Of a DNA stretch of 64,000 nucleotides, positions 53,184-62,240 are shown in pieces. The notes beneath the pieces are model-generated. The model was not told where the DNA came from and did no database searches. It worked only from the letters and a program-made list of their open reading frames with translations. The stretch spans positions 6,158,284-6,222,283 of the forward strand of contig NZ_CP030118.1 of NCBI RefSeq assembly GCF_006968745.1. The letters are read 5' to 3'. Position numbers and translations under genes: made by a program. Origin of the DNA: Brasilonema sennae CENA114. GTDB taxonomy: Bacteria; Cyanobacteriota; Cyanobacteriia; Cyanobacteriales; Nostocaceae. Each line of letters begins with the position of its first letter. Within the stretch, counting starts at the first letter, position 1.

Positions 53184-53573
53184 ATGAGAATTCCTAGCAA
53201 ACGACCGCCTACACATCCCGGCGAAATATTACTCAAAGATTTTCTTGAGCCACTTAATTTGTCACAAAGTGACCTTGCAAATGCAATTCATGTTTCTTAT
53301 CAACGAATCAATGAGCTTGTGAATGAAAAGCGTGGTGTTACCTTAAGTACCGCTTTACGATTATCAAAGTTTTTTGGGAATAGCTCACAATTTTGGTTGA
53401 ATCTTCAACAGAATTGGGACATGTACCATGTCTTAAAGGAAGAAGAAGAGGAACTAAACACTATTTTGCAATTTAAGACTAACACAGATTCTGGATATGC
53501 TCGTACTTCTTCCGTAACAGGTAATAATCGCAGTTCCACTGGTGCTAACCACAAAGGAAAATCACCAGCATAG
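53184..53573 (+). CDS. higA: HigA family antitoxin (XRE helix-turn-helix), orphan
   Basis: This 129-residue HigA-type antitoxin starts RIPSKRPPTHPGEILLKDFLEPLNLSQSDLA. The XRE helix-turn-helix has LANAIHVSYQRINELVNEKRGVTLSTALRLSKFFGNSSQFWLNLQ, the classic HigA block. The C-terminal tail of about 40 residues is low-complexity (Ser/Gly/Asn-rich). The start ATG 53184 is preceded by AGGAG. The cognate toxin is reduced to a remnant, so this gene may act as a free repressor or be on the way out. Confidence 0.88.
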   Translation: MRIPSKRPPTHPGEILLKDFLEPLNLSQSDLANAIHVSYQRINELVNEKRGVTLSTALRLSKFFGNSSQFWLNLQQNWDMYHVLKEEEEELNTILQFKTNTDSGYARTSSVTGNNRSSTGANHKGKSPA

Positions 53574-53999
53574 TTTTCAATTGAAGAAGAATACAAAAGT
53601 GAAGTAAGTGTGAATTGATCAGACATTCAATTCTGCTTTTTCCTACTTCAATACTTATTATTCGTCATATACTAATAAAACATTTATTTTATGATAATTT
53701 CACGTAATGAGTATGGTGATTTAAAATTTTTATATAGTCCTCAAGATAGATGTGACAGGTAAAAAGGTAGGGTAAAAGTAAAAAATAGCTGCATTGTGAC
53801 TGAGCAGCTAAACATATTGGAGGTGGCGCTTAGAAGGGTGCAAAACGAAATGGAAATACCTTGTTCATCGGAAGTTTGATAAATTCCAACTTCAGTAAAA
53901 AAGGTATATTCAGTAAAAGGAGGTATAATTACCTAATGGGTAAGAGTATCTATTACCCTTGTTCAACGTCCACTTTAACCAGCTGAACCAAGAAAACGT
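53574..53999. other. intergenic region downstream of higA
   Basis: A hairpin GAATTGA ... TCAATTC (53611-53632) is followed by TGCTTTTTCC and could end the higA transcript. No gene was found up to the glycosyltransferase. A purine-rich GGAGGTGGCG stretch at 53819 has no start codon in useful frame. Confidence 0.45.
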
Positions 54000-55088
54000 A
54001 TGAAAATCGCTCAAGTAGCTCCCTTGTGGGAACGAGTTCCGCCCGCGACTTATGGAGGAATTGAACTCGTGGTGAGTCTTTTGACTGATGAACTGGTGCG
54101 TCGCGGTCACGACGTCACTTTGTTCGCTTCAGGCGACTCGCAAACATTAGCTAGACTCGAAGCAACTCATCCTCGTGCATTGCGCTTAGACCCAAATGTT
54201 AAAGAGGGTATAATGTACGAAATGTTACATGCTAGCAATGTTTACCAACAAGCGGAGGAATTCGACATCATTCATTCCCACATAGGGATATGGGCGTTGC
54301 AATTAACAAGTATGGTGTCAACACCCACAGTACATACCTTGCATGGCGCATTTACGGATGAAAGTAGCAGAGTATATACGCTTCATCGAACGCAACGATA
54401 CGTCAGCATTAGTGATGCCCAGCGTCAACCAGACTTGAACTACGTCAGTACGGTCTACAATGGCATCAAAATCGAAGATTACCCATTTGTAGCGCAACCG
54501 AAAGAGCCACCGTATCTGGCATTCTTGGGTAGATTTTCGCCAGAAAAAGGGCCTCAACATGCGATCGCCATAGCAAAACAAGCGGGTTGGCGCTTGAAAA
54601 TGGCAGGGAAAGTAGATGTTGTAGACACAGAGTTTTTTGAAAAAGAAATTGCCCCATTCATTGATGGTGAGCAAATACAATTTTTAGGTGAAGTAGATCA
54701 TCCTGCCAAAGTTGAATTGTTGGGTAACGCATCGATAACTCTGTTCCCCATCACTTGGCAAGAACCCTTTGGTTTAGTCATGATTGAATCAATGGCAACT
54801 GGGACACCAGTCATCGGAATTAACATGGGTTCGGTACCAGAAGTCATTGCTCACGGAAAAACAGGTTTTGTTTGCGATAGCTATGAACAGATGGCACAAA
54901 TGATTCCAGCTGCATTGGAATTAAATCGTCAAACCTGCCGAGAATATGTGGAAAACAGATTCACGGTTAAGCAAATGGTGGATGCGTATGAAGCCGTGTA
55001 TGAAGAAATCCTCAAAGGACGTACTGCCAAGGGTGGACTACTTCATGCTTTGAAAAACTCCTTGGAATCGATAGCTTTTGTGAAGTAA
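54000..55088 (+). CDS. glycosyltransferase family 4
   Basis: This 362-residue GT-B enzyme has N-terminal MKIAQVAPLWERVPPATYGGIELVVSLLTDELVRRGHDVTLFASGD, the acceptor-side fold with the Gly-Gly loop. HTLHGAFTDESSR follows. The donor domain has YLAFLGRFSPEKGPQHAIAIAK, FPITWQEPFGLVMIESMATGTPVIG (the E-X7-E motif with Glu-Pro-Phe-Gly) and GSVPEVIAHGKTGFV. It acts on an unknown glycan or glycolipid. It stands alone. ATG 54000 is natural. Confidence 0.9.
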   Translation: MKIAQVAPLWERVPPATYGGIELVVSLLTDELVRRGHDVTLFASGDSQTLARLEATHPRALRLDPNVKEGIMYEMLHASNVYQQAEEFDIIHSHIGIWALQLTSMVSTPTVHTLHGAFTDESSRVYTLHRTQRYVSISDAQRQPDLNYVSTVYNGIKIEDYPFVAQPKEPPYLAFLGRFSPEKGPQHAIAIAKQAGWRLKMAGKVDVVDTEFFEKEIAPFIDGEQIQFLGEVDHPAKVELLGNASITLFPITWQEPFGLVMIESMATGTPVIGINMGSVPEVIAHGKTGFVCDSYEQMAQMIPAALELNRQTCREYVENRFTVKQMVDAYEAVYEEILKGRTAKGGLLHALKNSLESIAFVK

Positions 55089-55237
55089 AACTGCGATCAT
55101 CGCCTGTATACGCTTTAAGCCAGACTCCGTTTGGCTTGCCCCAGTCAATGCTGGGGGTATCTACACTCTGTGCAGAGTCGAGGGTACGGCAGGCTTTGGG
55201 ATCATCAGCCTTTCATCTAATCCTACCTCCAATATTA

Positions 55238-55860
55238 CAGTTATCAGTGAACAGTTAAACAGTTATCAGTTAAACACTGAACAGTTAAACAGTTATCAGT
55301 TCATCCCCATCAATGAATTGATACCAAATCCGGGTCAATGACCCCCTTTTCCATTAGTCCGCGTAGGCGGTGAGTCCAGCGCTGCGGGAGGGTTTCCCTC
55401 CACAGGCGACTGCGTAAGCGCAAGCGCACGAATCGAGCGTTGCAAGAGCGTCTGTGCAGAAGATACGCGTAAGCGTGTCCCTTTGGGACTTACAAAGTAG
55501 CGTAGGCGTGCAGGAGATACCCGAAGGGACTTTGTCTGTATAGCCGCGACTTCCAGTCGCCAGGATAAAAAGGGGGTTATAAAAGCTGATGTAGTATGAA
55601 GTGCTACAAACGTGCATTGACCGTGACTTGAATGCAGCCATAAATTTGAGCCACTGCGTTGGAGAGCCAGCGCTGCAGGAGGTGAGACCAGTGCTGCGGG
55701 AGGGTCTCCCGCAGCAGGCATCTGGCGAACCCGAAGGGGTCTCCCGACCTAGGCGTCTGGCGTCCGGGTTCCCCGGCTTGTTCGCATGATTGCGTCTCCC
55801 CTTGGGAGATAGCATGTGGCGTATCGCGTCTGGCTAAGACGTGAATGCTTTCTGAGGGAT
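55238..55860. repeat. AGTTATC arrays and GC-rich palindromic repeat region
   Basis: AACAGTTAAACAGTTATCAGTTAAACACTGAACAG repeats occupy 55238-55304. GC-rich units such as GGTGAGTCCAGCGCTGCGGG, CCGTAGGCGACTGCGTAAG-like and CTCTGTGCAGAGTCG-type palindromes follow to about 55860, interrupted by a tnpB remnant at 55601. The long frames through it are artefacts. Confidence 0.75.
55601..55651 (+). pseudogene. fragment of TnpB (IS605/IS200 family OrfB) C-terminus
   Basis: GTGCTACAAACG is followed by TGC ATT GAC CGT GAC TTG AAT..., encoding CIDRDLNAAINLS, the last conserved TnpB/OrfB motif with the RuvC Asp. The upstream and downstream parts are replaced by repeats. It marks an old IS605-type insertion. 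Confidence 0.7.
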
Positions 55861-55898
55861 AGCCGCTCCCATGCTCCCGTTGAAGAAAGAAGTCATGT

Positions 55899-56400
55899 CT
55901 AGGTTTGTTTAGGATTTACATAGCAGATAGTACCCACCAACATACTCGCTACTGCACCATTGGTGGTGAAGCGTCGCCACAGCATTGATAAAAGCAAGGC
56001 GGGGAAGTTTGCACTGGCGGCGATCGCAAATGCTAAACCCACCATATAAGCAACGTTTTGCCCCTTAAACAAAATACCTAACAGTATCGCCAATGCTCCC
56101 AACATCATAGAGATACGCGGGATGTGGCATATGTTACAGAACTTCGCGCTGACTTTGCATCAGGCACTGTGTAGAACCGCATCAGGATGTGGGGTAATCC
56201 TGCTGTCCCGAACATCAACGACATTCCCAAAGAGATCGCATCGAAGGGATCACAAACTTGTTTGCCAGGAGCCAACACACCTGGATATTTAGCAGCTGCG
56301 CTACTAAAAAGTGCCATTGGGTTAAAGCCAAATTTTGCTAATACCAAAATTGCCAACAAGACAGTTCCACCCAGCAACAGAATAGTCCATGTCTTTTGAA
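55899..56400 (-). pseudogene. cation:acetate symporter (ActP-like) fragment
   Basis: From upstream to downstream on the minus strand: KTWTILLLGGTVLLAILVL, KFGFNPMALFSSAAAKYPGV, LAPGKQVCDPFDAISLG and GLPHILMRFYTVPDAKSA. The frame then jumps after YATS to RVSL and, one base out of frame, to LGALAILLGILFKGQNVAYM, FAIAASANFPALLLSMLWRR and TTNGAVASMLVGT. Both ends and a large middle part (several membrane helices) are missing compared with the usual 500-plus residues. It is a relic of a sodium:solute symporter gene. Confidence 0.8.
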
Positions 56401-57093
56401 ATTGAAAAGAATAGGTTTGATTGTCTCACTCAATTCCTAAATTGCAAAACATTTTAAAGTTTATTAGTATTGTTATTGAGATTTTTCGTGATAAAACATA
56501 CTAAAAAATATTAAGTTTTAATTTTTAACTACTCCCAACCCGCCAGAAGAATACCTATAGCGGTTCTCATTTGAATCACATACACCACTACGAATAATGT
56601 AGAGCACGTAAATGTAACGTCTCTACAGTTGTGTATTGCACGCAACCGAGAAGCGCTATATTTTTGAACCGCACAAGGCGCGAATTTGTGGTGTGGATGT
56701 TCCTGGGCACTCGTTCGCGGTGGGCGCAGAGGAGCCAGCGCCGGGGTGAGGCAGCGCGGACGCCACATGCCTCTGTCGGGAAACAAGGACTGCAGCAGTG
56801 GCTCGTCTTGGGGAGCATCTGCCGACAGCATGTGGCGTGGTTTCCACGCGCTTGTGCTACAACGGGACGGTAGGTGCTACAAGCGCGTGGCACAGAGACA
56901 GGAGTAAATTATTATAGGTAATCTTAGATCCCGAAGGGAGTAAGTGCGATTCGGTTTTCTAGCTTTTATCCCAAACTAATAGACAAGATTGCAAAAATGA
57001 GATTTTACGAGTTCTGTTTTCTGTTAAGCGTTCCCTACAACTGCCACTAAGTCTAATTTGCTAATATCAAAAACATTATAGGACTAAACTGAT
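56401..57093. other. intergenic region with GC-rich repeat patch and inverted repeat
   Basis: The GC-rich patch at about 56680-56900 includes CGGTGGGCGCAGAGGAGCC, CTCTGTCGGGAAACAAGG and a perfect 12-bp inverted repeat CCACGCGCTTGT / ACAAGCGCGTGG (56844-56855, 56879-56890). Flanks are AT-rich. No gene was seen. The promoter of the GTPase operon should lie in the last 150 bp. Confidence 0.6.
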
Positions 57094-59322
57094 ATGCGTT
57101 CCAGAGCAGAGCAAGTTGCCAGTATCATTGAACACCGTTCCCGTTATCTTCCCAATAAGATAGCAACAGTTGAAAAAGAGCTTCAGGCACGAGCATCTGC
57201 CTTATATAATCTGGAAACTCATCAACAAGTGTTACTACAAGAAAATGCCAATACCCAAGCGAGTGAGTATTTAAAAGCAATCAATTTTGCTGATATTCAA
57301 AAACGCATTACATCTGAACTGTTTGTATTGTCTAAACTCAAAAGCCGCTTTTCCAGAAATACGCTGAATATTGGCGTTGTTGGGTTGATGGGACAAGGAA
57401 AGAGTACCTTGCTCAAGAGTTTAAGTGGACTTAGCGATCAAGAAATTCCAGCTTATGAAGGAGCAGCTTGTACAGCTGTTCGTAGCCTGGTTTGTAACAA
57501 GGAGGGTTCTGTTGAAGTTAGAGTCATTCTGCATTCAGAAAAAACCTTTTTAGAGGAAGTGATTCTTCCTTACTACAAATCGCTGAAACTCAAGCCTGAA
57601 CCGCGCACCCTAGATGAATTTGCACGAGCATCTTTACCTGCCCAAATGCCTGTTGGAGCAACCGATGAAGCAGTTTATAAACACCTGCGGTATGACTATT
57701 TTCAGAACTTAGAATACTATCGGCATTTGATTGTTACTGGAGCAGAACCAGCAGAGGTGGCGATCGCCCCAGAGGAGGTGGCTGAATATGTCAGACAAAA
57801 GCGAAACCCTCAAGGAGAATTAATTTCGTACAAACACTTAGCTGTACGCGAAGTTAATATATTCTGTCCCTTTGAGAATCCTGATGTTGGTAGGATTGCT
57901 CTAGTTGATATTCCTGGTTTGGGAGACTCTAAGCTGGGCGATGAAAAAGTCATGCTGGATACTCTCGGTAGAGCAGTGGATATAGTGCTTTTTATAACAC
58001 GTCCAGACCCGCAACGTTACCAATGGCGCAAGGTTGACACCGATCTTTACGATATTGCGGCTCAAGAATTGAATAACCTTGCAGGCAGAGCGTTTATGGT
58101 TGTCAATCACAGCCAAAGAACACAAAATCTAAATGCATGTATTGCTCTCAAAGATACTTTGCAGATGCAAGTTGTTAGTTGCGAAATTGCTGACTGCTCA
58201 AACCCAGAGGATGCTAACCAAGTTTTTGATCGCATTCTCAACTACCTGGCAGAGCATATTCTGGAAATTGATCAAGAATATGCTCGGCAAAGTCAAGAGC
58301 GGCTAATGAAAATTCAGCAAGATATCGATCTGATTATACAGGCTGCCCAGAAAGTTTTTAGCGCAACTGATAGTGACTTGTCCACACTTATTGACGATCA
58401 GTATGACGATTTGTTTGGTACCGATCAGGATGGATGGTGGCGAGAGATTACCATCGCCTTCCAAGAATTGAGATTTGAATTTGCCAAAGGCTGTCAATTA
58501 CCGTCTAAGAGTCTGGAATCGAGTGTTGAGAAAGTCTACAAAACTTGTAAGGCAAATGCTGGAATTTTAACTGCTAACAATCCAGAAGCCGAAATTGAGA
58601 AGCAGATTAAAGCCAGCAATCCAATGAAAGCCTATGCTGACTACCGTGATTTGTTGCGAACTTTATTGTCCGATCACTTTAGTCATTTAGATGAAGGACT
58701 AAAAGAATCAACTCAAGAAGTGAAAGCGCGAGTAGCAGAGATTTTAATCACAGTTGGACAATTAGGTGTCTTGGGTAATTCCCTTGAAGACTGGGAATTT
58801 ATTCAAGCTTTTAGAGAATTGCTAGAGCGAGAACATTCAGATCTTAAAAGACTTCAGCAAGGCTTCCGAATTATTTCTAATTTTGAACTTTCATACAGTG
58901 GCTTAATTGAACCACAGATCTATCAAAATTTGGTTGAACTTAGCAATATTCAACTTACTGATGAAGAGTCTAAAGATGTTACCTTAAAGGTTGGACAAAG
59001 TACAACGGCTGAGTTAATTCTTAACGCACTACAGATTGACTATGATCGCACAGTTGCTAGAATTAAGGCGGCTTTAGAAGAGCTACTTTATCAGCCCAGC
59101 ATTGCTGCTTACGCGCTGATTGAGAAGTTTATTGACAACATCATCTACCACAAAGAGGCTCAAAAAGACTGGAAAAAATTTCTCAGGCGAGTCAGGGCTA
59201 AAGTCTGGGCTGAGGAAATTGGTAAGCTTGAACAAGAACAACAACGGCAACAGGACTGGTTAAATAGTGTTAAGCGATTAAAAGAGGTTAATCGTGTAGA
59301 AACAATTCAATTTTTGACTTGA
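57094..59322 (+). CDS. dynamin-like GTPase
   Basis: This 742-residue large GTPase has an N-terminal coiled coil (residues 1-90). G1 is GLMGQGKST (97-105), followed by a conserved Thr in ACTAVRS (127, candidate G2). G3 is DIPGLGD (272-278), and FMVVNHSQ is a G4-like motif around 338. The distance between G2 and G3, about 140 residues, is long, with an inserted region. The C-terminal half is helical with DDQYDDLFGTDQDGW and long stalk-like helices (EYARQSQERLMKIQQDIDLIIQA). This suggests assembly and membrane or scaffold remodelling. It is the first gene of a tight set of four. Confidence 0.75.
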   Translation: MRSRAEQVASIIEHRSRYLPNKIATVEKELQARASALYNLETHQQVLLQENANTQASEYLKAINFADIQKRITSELFVLSKLKSRFSRNTLNIGVVGLMGQGKSTLLKSLSGLSDQEIPAYEGAACTAVRSLVCNKEGSVEVRVILHSEKTFLEEVILPYYKSLKLKPEPRTLDEFARASLPAQMPVGATDEAVYKHLRYDYFQNLEYYRHLIVTGAEPAEVAIAPEEVAEYVRQKRNPQGELISYKHLAVREVNIFCPFENPDVGRIALVDIPGLGDSKLGDEKVMLDTLGRAVDIVLFITRPDPQRYQWRKVDTDLYDIAAQELNNLAGRAFMVVNHSQRTQNLNACIALKDTLQMQVVSCEIADCSNPEDANQVFDRILNYLAEHILEIDQEYARQSQERLMKIQQDIDLIIQAAQKVFSATDSDLSTLIDDQYDDLFGTDQDGWWREITIAFQELRFEFAKGCQLPSKSLESSVEKVYKTCKANAGILTANNPEAEIEKQIKASNPMKAYADYRDLLRTLLSDHFSHLDEGLKESTQEVKARVAEILITVGQLGVLGNSLEDWEFIQAFRELLEREHSDLKRLQQGFRIISNFELSYSGLIEPQIYQNLVELSNIQLTDEESKDVTLKVGQSTTAELILNALQIDYDRTVARIKAALEELLYQPSIAAYALIEKFIDNIIYHKEAQKDWKKFLRRVRAKVWAEEIGKLEQEQQRQQDWLNSVKRLKEVNRVETIQFLT

Positions 59323-59393
59323 ATTTTTGATCGACTGATTGACTTAAAAAAATATCAGCACAGACTAAACTTGTTTTTTAACCAGGATTTGTT

Positions 59394-60662
59394 TTGATGA
59401 ATAACCTGCAAGAACTAAATATTATCATGCTTGCGCCTAGAGGAGTTGGCAAAACCAGTTTGTTAGCCGCCATGCACGAAGAATTTCACAAAACATTTGA
59501 GAATGCAGGGCTAACAACATGGGCAAGTGACACTAAAACATTGGATGCGATCGAAGATTGTAAACGCCTCCTACGAAATATGGACTACCGTTTGCAAAAG
59601 CTAGTTGAACCAACTCCACCCCAACTTGATCCTTGGGAAGATCAAGGATTTATGTTTGAAGTGGGAAGTGGCGGCAAAAAGTTCATAAAAATTCGCTTTA
59701 CCGATCCTTCTGGAGAATATTTCAAACCTACTGCGACTCCTGATCAAAAGGAGTATGTCAAACAACAGTTAAATCAATGTGATGCAGTGATTATTCCCAT
59801 TGATTCAACTGCTTTAATGGAAAAGAAAACAGGCAGAACGAAAACTACAGAAATTGGACTTTGGCATGAATCCAAAAATGACCCTGATCGTATTACCAAG
59901 CTTTTAAAAGATGCCTACGCAAGTATAACAAAACCTCGACTGGTTGTTCTAGCACCATTAAAGTGTGAAAGTTACATGAAAACAAATAAAGATGCTAATG
60001 ACTTGCTGGATCACATCAAAATTGGCTATCGACAATTACTGGATTTCTTCAAAGAAGACGAGATTTATCACAAATTGGCAGTAGTCGTAACACCTGTACA
60101 AACCATTGGACACATTGCTTTTTCTCATGCTGAAACTACTGATGGTTATACGCGGTTCTTTTACAACAAAGCACCGCTAGATGCGCCTTATGATCCTAAA
60201 GATGGAGATCAACCACTCCGCTATGTATTGCGATTTTTGTTGAATGTATACAATGAAAGCAGCCAGTTAGAATTGGAACGAGCTAAAGAAGACTTTTATA
60301 AACTTGAAAAAGAAGTTGGTGTCAAAGACGATCAATTGAATAGCGCCCAACGCAAGTTAAATCTAGCAGAACAGCGTGTGAATCAGCGTAATCAACTTTG
60401 GCTACCCTTCAGACTAATTGCTAACCTTTTCGATGACGTTAATACATCCTACGATGAAGCTAATAACAGTTATACGGAAAAAGCGTTTGATCTCAAGGAG
60501 ACAGAAGCTCAAAAATTTGCGGTTCAAGACAAAGCAGACGCCACACAAGCTCAACTCCAAGCTTTTAACACAGCTATTTCCAAATTTGCAATTGATTGTA
60601 AGCAAGAGCGTGGCTTTGCCATTTTGCAAGGTAGAGCCAAATGGTTACCAGTTCCTAAATAA
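59394..60662 (+). CDS. P-loop GTPase-like protein with coiled-coil tail
   Basis: The 422-residue protein starts LNIIMLAPRGVGKTSLLAAM (P-loop APRGVGKTS, residues 14-22). The DPSG motif (about 104-107) takes the place of the switch II DxxG. AVIIPIDSTALME and PRLVVLAPLKCES supply core strands, with no clear NKxD. From about residue 285 a long coiled coil continues (ELERAKEDFYKLEKEVGVKDDQLNSAQRKLNLAEQRV and TEAQKFAVQDKADATQAQ). It resembles TRAFAC-type conflict-system GTPases without being firmly assigned. It follows the dynamin-like gene by 71 bp. Confidence 0.65.
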   Translation: MMNNLQELNIIMLAPRGVGKTSLLAAMHEEFHKTFENAGLTTWASDTKTLDAIEDCKRLLRNMDYRLQKLVEPTPPQLDPWEDQGFMFEVGSGGKKFIKIRFTDPSGEYFKPTATPDQKEYVKQQLNQCDAVIIPIDSTALMEKKTGRTKTTEIGLWHESKNDPDRITKLLKDAYASITKPRLVVLAPLKCESYMKTNKDANDLLDHIKIGYRQLLDFFKEDEIYHKLAVVVTPVQTIGHIAFSHAETTDGYTRFFYNKAPLDAPYDPKDGDQPLRYVLRFLLNVYNESSQLELERAKEDFYKLEKEVGVKDDQLNSAQRKLNLAEQRVNQRNQLWLPFRLIANLFDDVNTSYDEANNSYTEKAFDLKETEAQKFAVQDKADATQAQLQAFNTAISKFAIDCKQERGFAILQGRAKWLPVPK

Positions 60663-60678
60663 TTAAGATGAGGCTTCT

Positions 60679-61803
60679 ATGAGTTACAATCAAGTAGAAA
60701 TTTACGTTAGAAGTTCTCCATTAGGCGAAGTTGGTATTCATTGGCGCAATATCAGCAAACCCGAACAGCCTAAGGAAGAGCCAGTTGTGCTTAAGCAACG
60801 AGTTATTGCTAGAGATGATGGTAAACAGGTAACAATTAATTCCTTAATTAACGATACTAAACCGTCCCTCATTTTAGCTCGATATGAAAATAAGGTGCTT
60901 GTAGAAGTCACAGGGCTAGATGCAGCAGAAGATCGATCAAAAAGAATGGGGCGGAGAATCTCTGAAGTTGTTTTGTGGGTTGGAGATGCAACGCCCGAAG
61001 TAGAATCTCAACTAAGAAAACTCGCTGCTTGTATTTTGCTAAGTTTTTGGGAAAAAGAGTCAACTTTTCTAAGCAAGATTCGCAGTGCTATTGACTTTGA
61101 TGGACTGAATGACTTTAAAGTTAATGCCCAACAAATTCAGCAGTTATACACTGATGCTGGCACACATTTAGATGACTTCCTGTCAAAAATATCTCCCAGC
61201 GTCGTTGAACTTGGTGAGTCAGTTTGGTTAACCCCGAAAACAATTGATATTGAGAGCCAGTTATATACTTTAGTAAAGCAAATCAGTCAAACTTCCTTTG
61301 GGGAAACTGAGCAACCTGTAGTGGTTGTTGCTGAGTTAAAAAAAGAGGACGATACGCCTCCCTTGCGCGTGTCCGTTGGCGCAGCCTCTGGGATAGGAGA
61401 AGGACTCAGCGTCAAGCCTCCGGCTTATCCCCAACAGATTGTTTACAAGGGCAATGTTTGGAAAGCACCTGAAACTAAAACTGAAAAAAAAACACCAGTA
61501 CCGTCACCAGAAGCAGTACCGTCAGCACAACCAATACTACCTCAAAAAGCAGTACCACGTCGAACAACTCGCATAGTAATCGTTGGGATGATCCTGCTGA
61601 TTCTAATTCTGCTCACAACCTGGGTAATAGCTCAACCCAAAATATTACCACCAACCCCAACGCTAACTCCAACCCCAATACCCAAACACAAGCCATCCAG
61701 CAAGACAACCAACCCTCAAAGTTTTCTTCAGCCAGCCAACAGTCCGGTGTTACCCGACGACAATCAGCCCCAGTCTTCCCAAAGTCGATCGCCAGACGCT
61801 TAA
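60679..61803 (+). CDS. membrane-anchored protein of the GTPase operon
   Basis: This 374-residue protein has an N-terminal domain of mixed structure (QVEIYVRSSPLGEVGIHWRN ... LARYENKVLVEVTGLDAAED) and helices EVESQLRKLAACILLSFW. A Pro/Lys/Thr-rich spacer is followed by one membrane helix (RIVIVGMILLILILLTTWVI, 298-317) and a Pro/Thr/Ser-rich tail. Residues about 224-250 look like a translated dispersed repeat. An A9 run at 61484-61492 gives a slippery A-AAA-AAA. The start is 17 bp after the preceding gene. The fourth gene begins 20 bp after its stop. Confidence 0.65.
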   Translation: MSYNQVEIYVRSSPLGEVGIHWRNISKPEQPKEEPVVLKQRVIARDDGKQVTINSLINDTKPSLILARYENKVLVEVTGLDAAEDRSKRMGRRISEVVLWVGDATPEVESQLRKLAACILLSFWEKESTFLSKIRSAIDFDGLNDFKVNAQQIQQLYTDAGTHLDDFLSKISPSVVELGESVWLTPKTIDIESQLYTLVKQISQTSFGETEQPVVVVAELKKEDDTPPLRVSVGAASGIGEGLSVKPPAYPQQIVYKGNVWKAPETKTEKKTPVPSPEAVPSAQPILPQKAVPRRTTRIVIVGMILLILILLTTWVIAQPKILPPTPTLTPTPIPKHKPSSKTTNPQSFLQPANSPVLPDDNQPQSSQSRSPDA

Positions 61804-61823
61804 TTGGAAATGATCTGACTGAT

Positions 61824-62240
61824 GTGCATAATGCAATCAGCTTTTTGTCTGAGAAAGATGTTTATAAATTTTCTCTTTTAATTGAGGCTTTGGAACGAAT
61901 TAGCAAAAATCATAGCTCACGTATTACGACTAAAATACTCAACGAGGTCGAGAAATATCTTAACCGATGCTTGACAGATTTAAACACGGATGATTCAGAA
62001 TATTTAGAAGAAGAACCTGTCGAATGGTTGCAAAAATCCTATAAGTGGTTGCAACGCCGATTTGACATTCATACAAAGATAAATTCTCTTAACTTGAACC
62101 GAAAAAAGGAACTGCTAGCACTAGGTTACTTTTTACAAGGGGAGTTATCAACACAAGAAGAGTTTGAGTATATAAGAAAGGTTTTACGTTCTTATTTAAC
62201 AAGAATTGAGCAATTCCGAAATTCTCCACCTTCTGAGTAA
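61824..62240 (+). CDS. helical protein, last gene of the GTPase operon
   Basis: The 138 residues are mostly helical and charged: KFSLLIEALERISKNHSSRITTKILNEVEKYLNRC, WLQKSYKWLQRRFDIHTKINSLNLNRKKELLALGYF. GTG 61824 is the only standard start. The same frame stays open back to 61479, across the end of the third gene, and reads RRLIGNDLTDVHNAISFL through that border, so a longer product or a -1 fusion with gene three is possible. No known domain was recognised. Confidence 0.55.
   Translation: MHNAISFLSEKDVYKFSLLIEALERISKNHSSRITTKILNEVEKYLNRCLTDLNTDDSEYLEEEPVEWLQKSYKWLQRRFDIHTKINSLNLNRKKELLALGYFLQGELSTQEEFEYIRKVLRSYLTRIEQFRNSPPSE

Noticed and set aside
54318..54680. 120-codon frame antisense to the glycosyltransferase
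   Set aside because: Fully inside a conserved gene with clear GT4 motifs on the plus strand.
55335..55815. Two overlapping minus-strand frames of 128 and 153 codons
   Set aside because: They run through repeat units and the tnpB scar in several frames; no domain is visible.
56529..56907. Overlapping frames on both strands near 56.7 kb
   Set aside because: Open in most frames because of GC-rich repeats; no signal or family.
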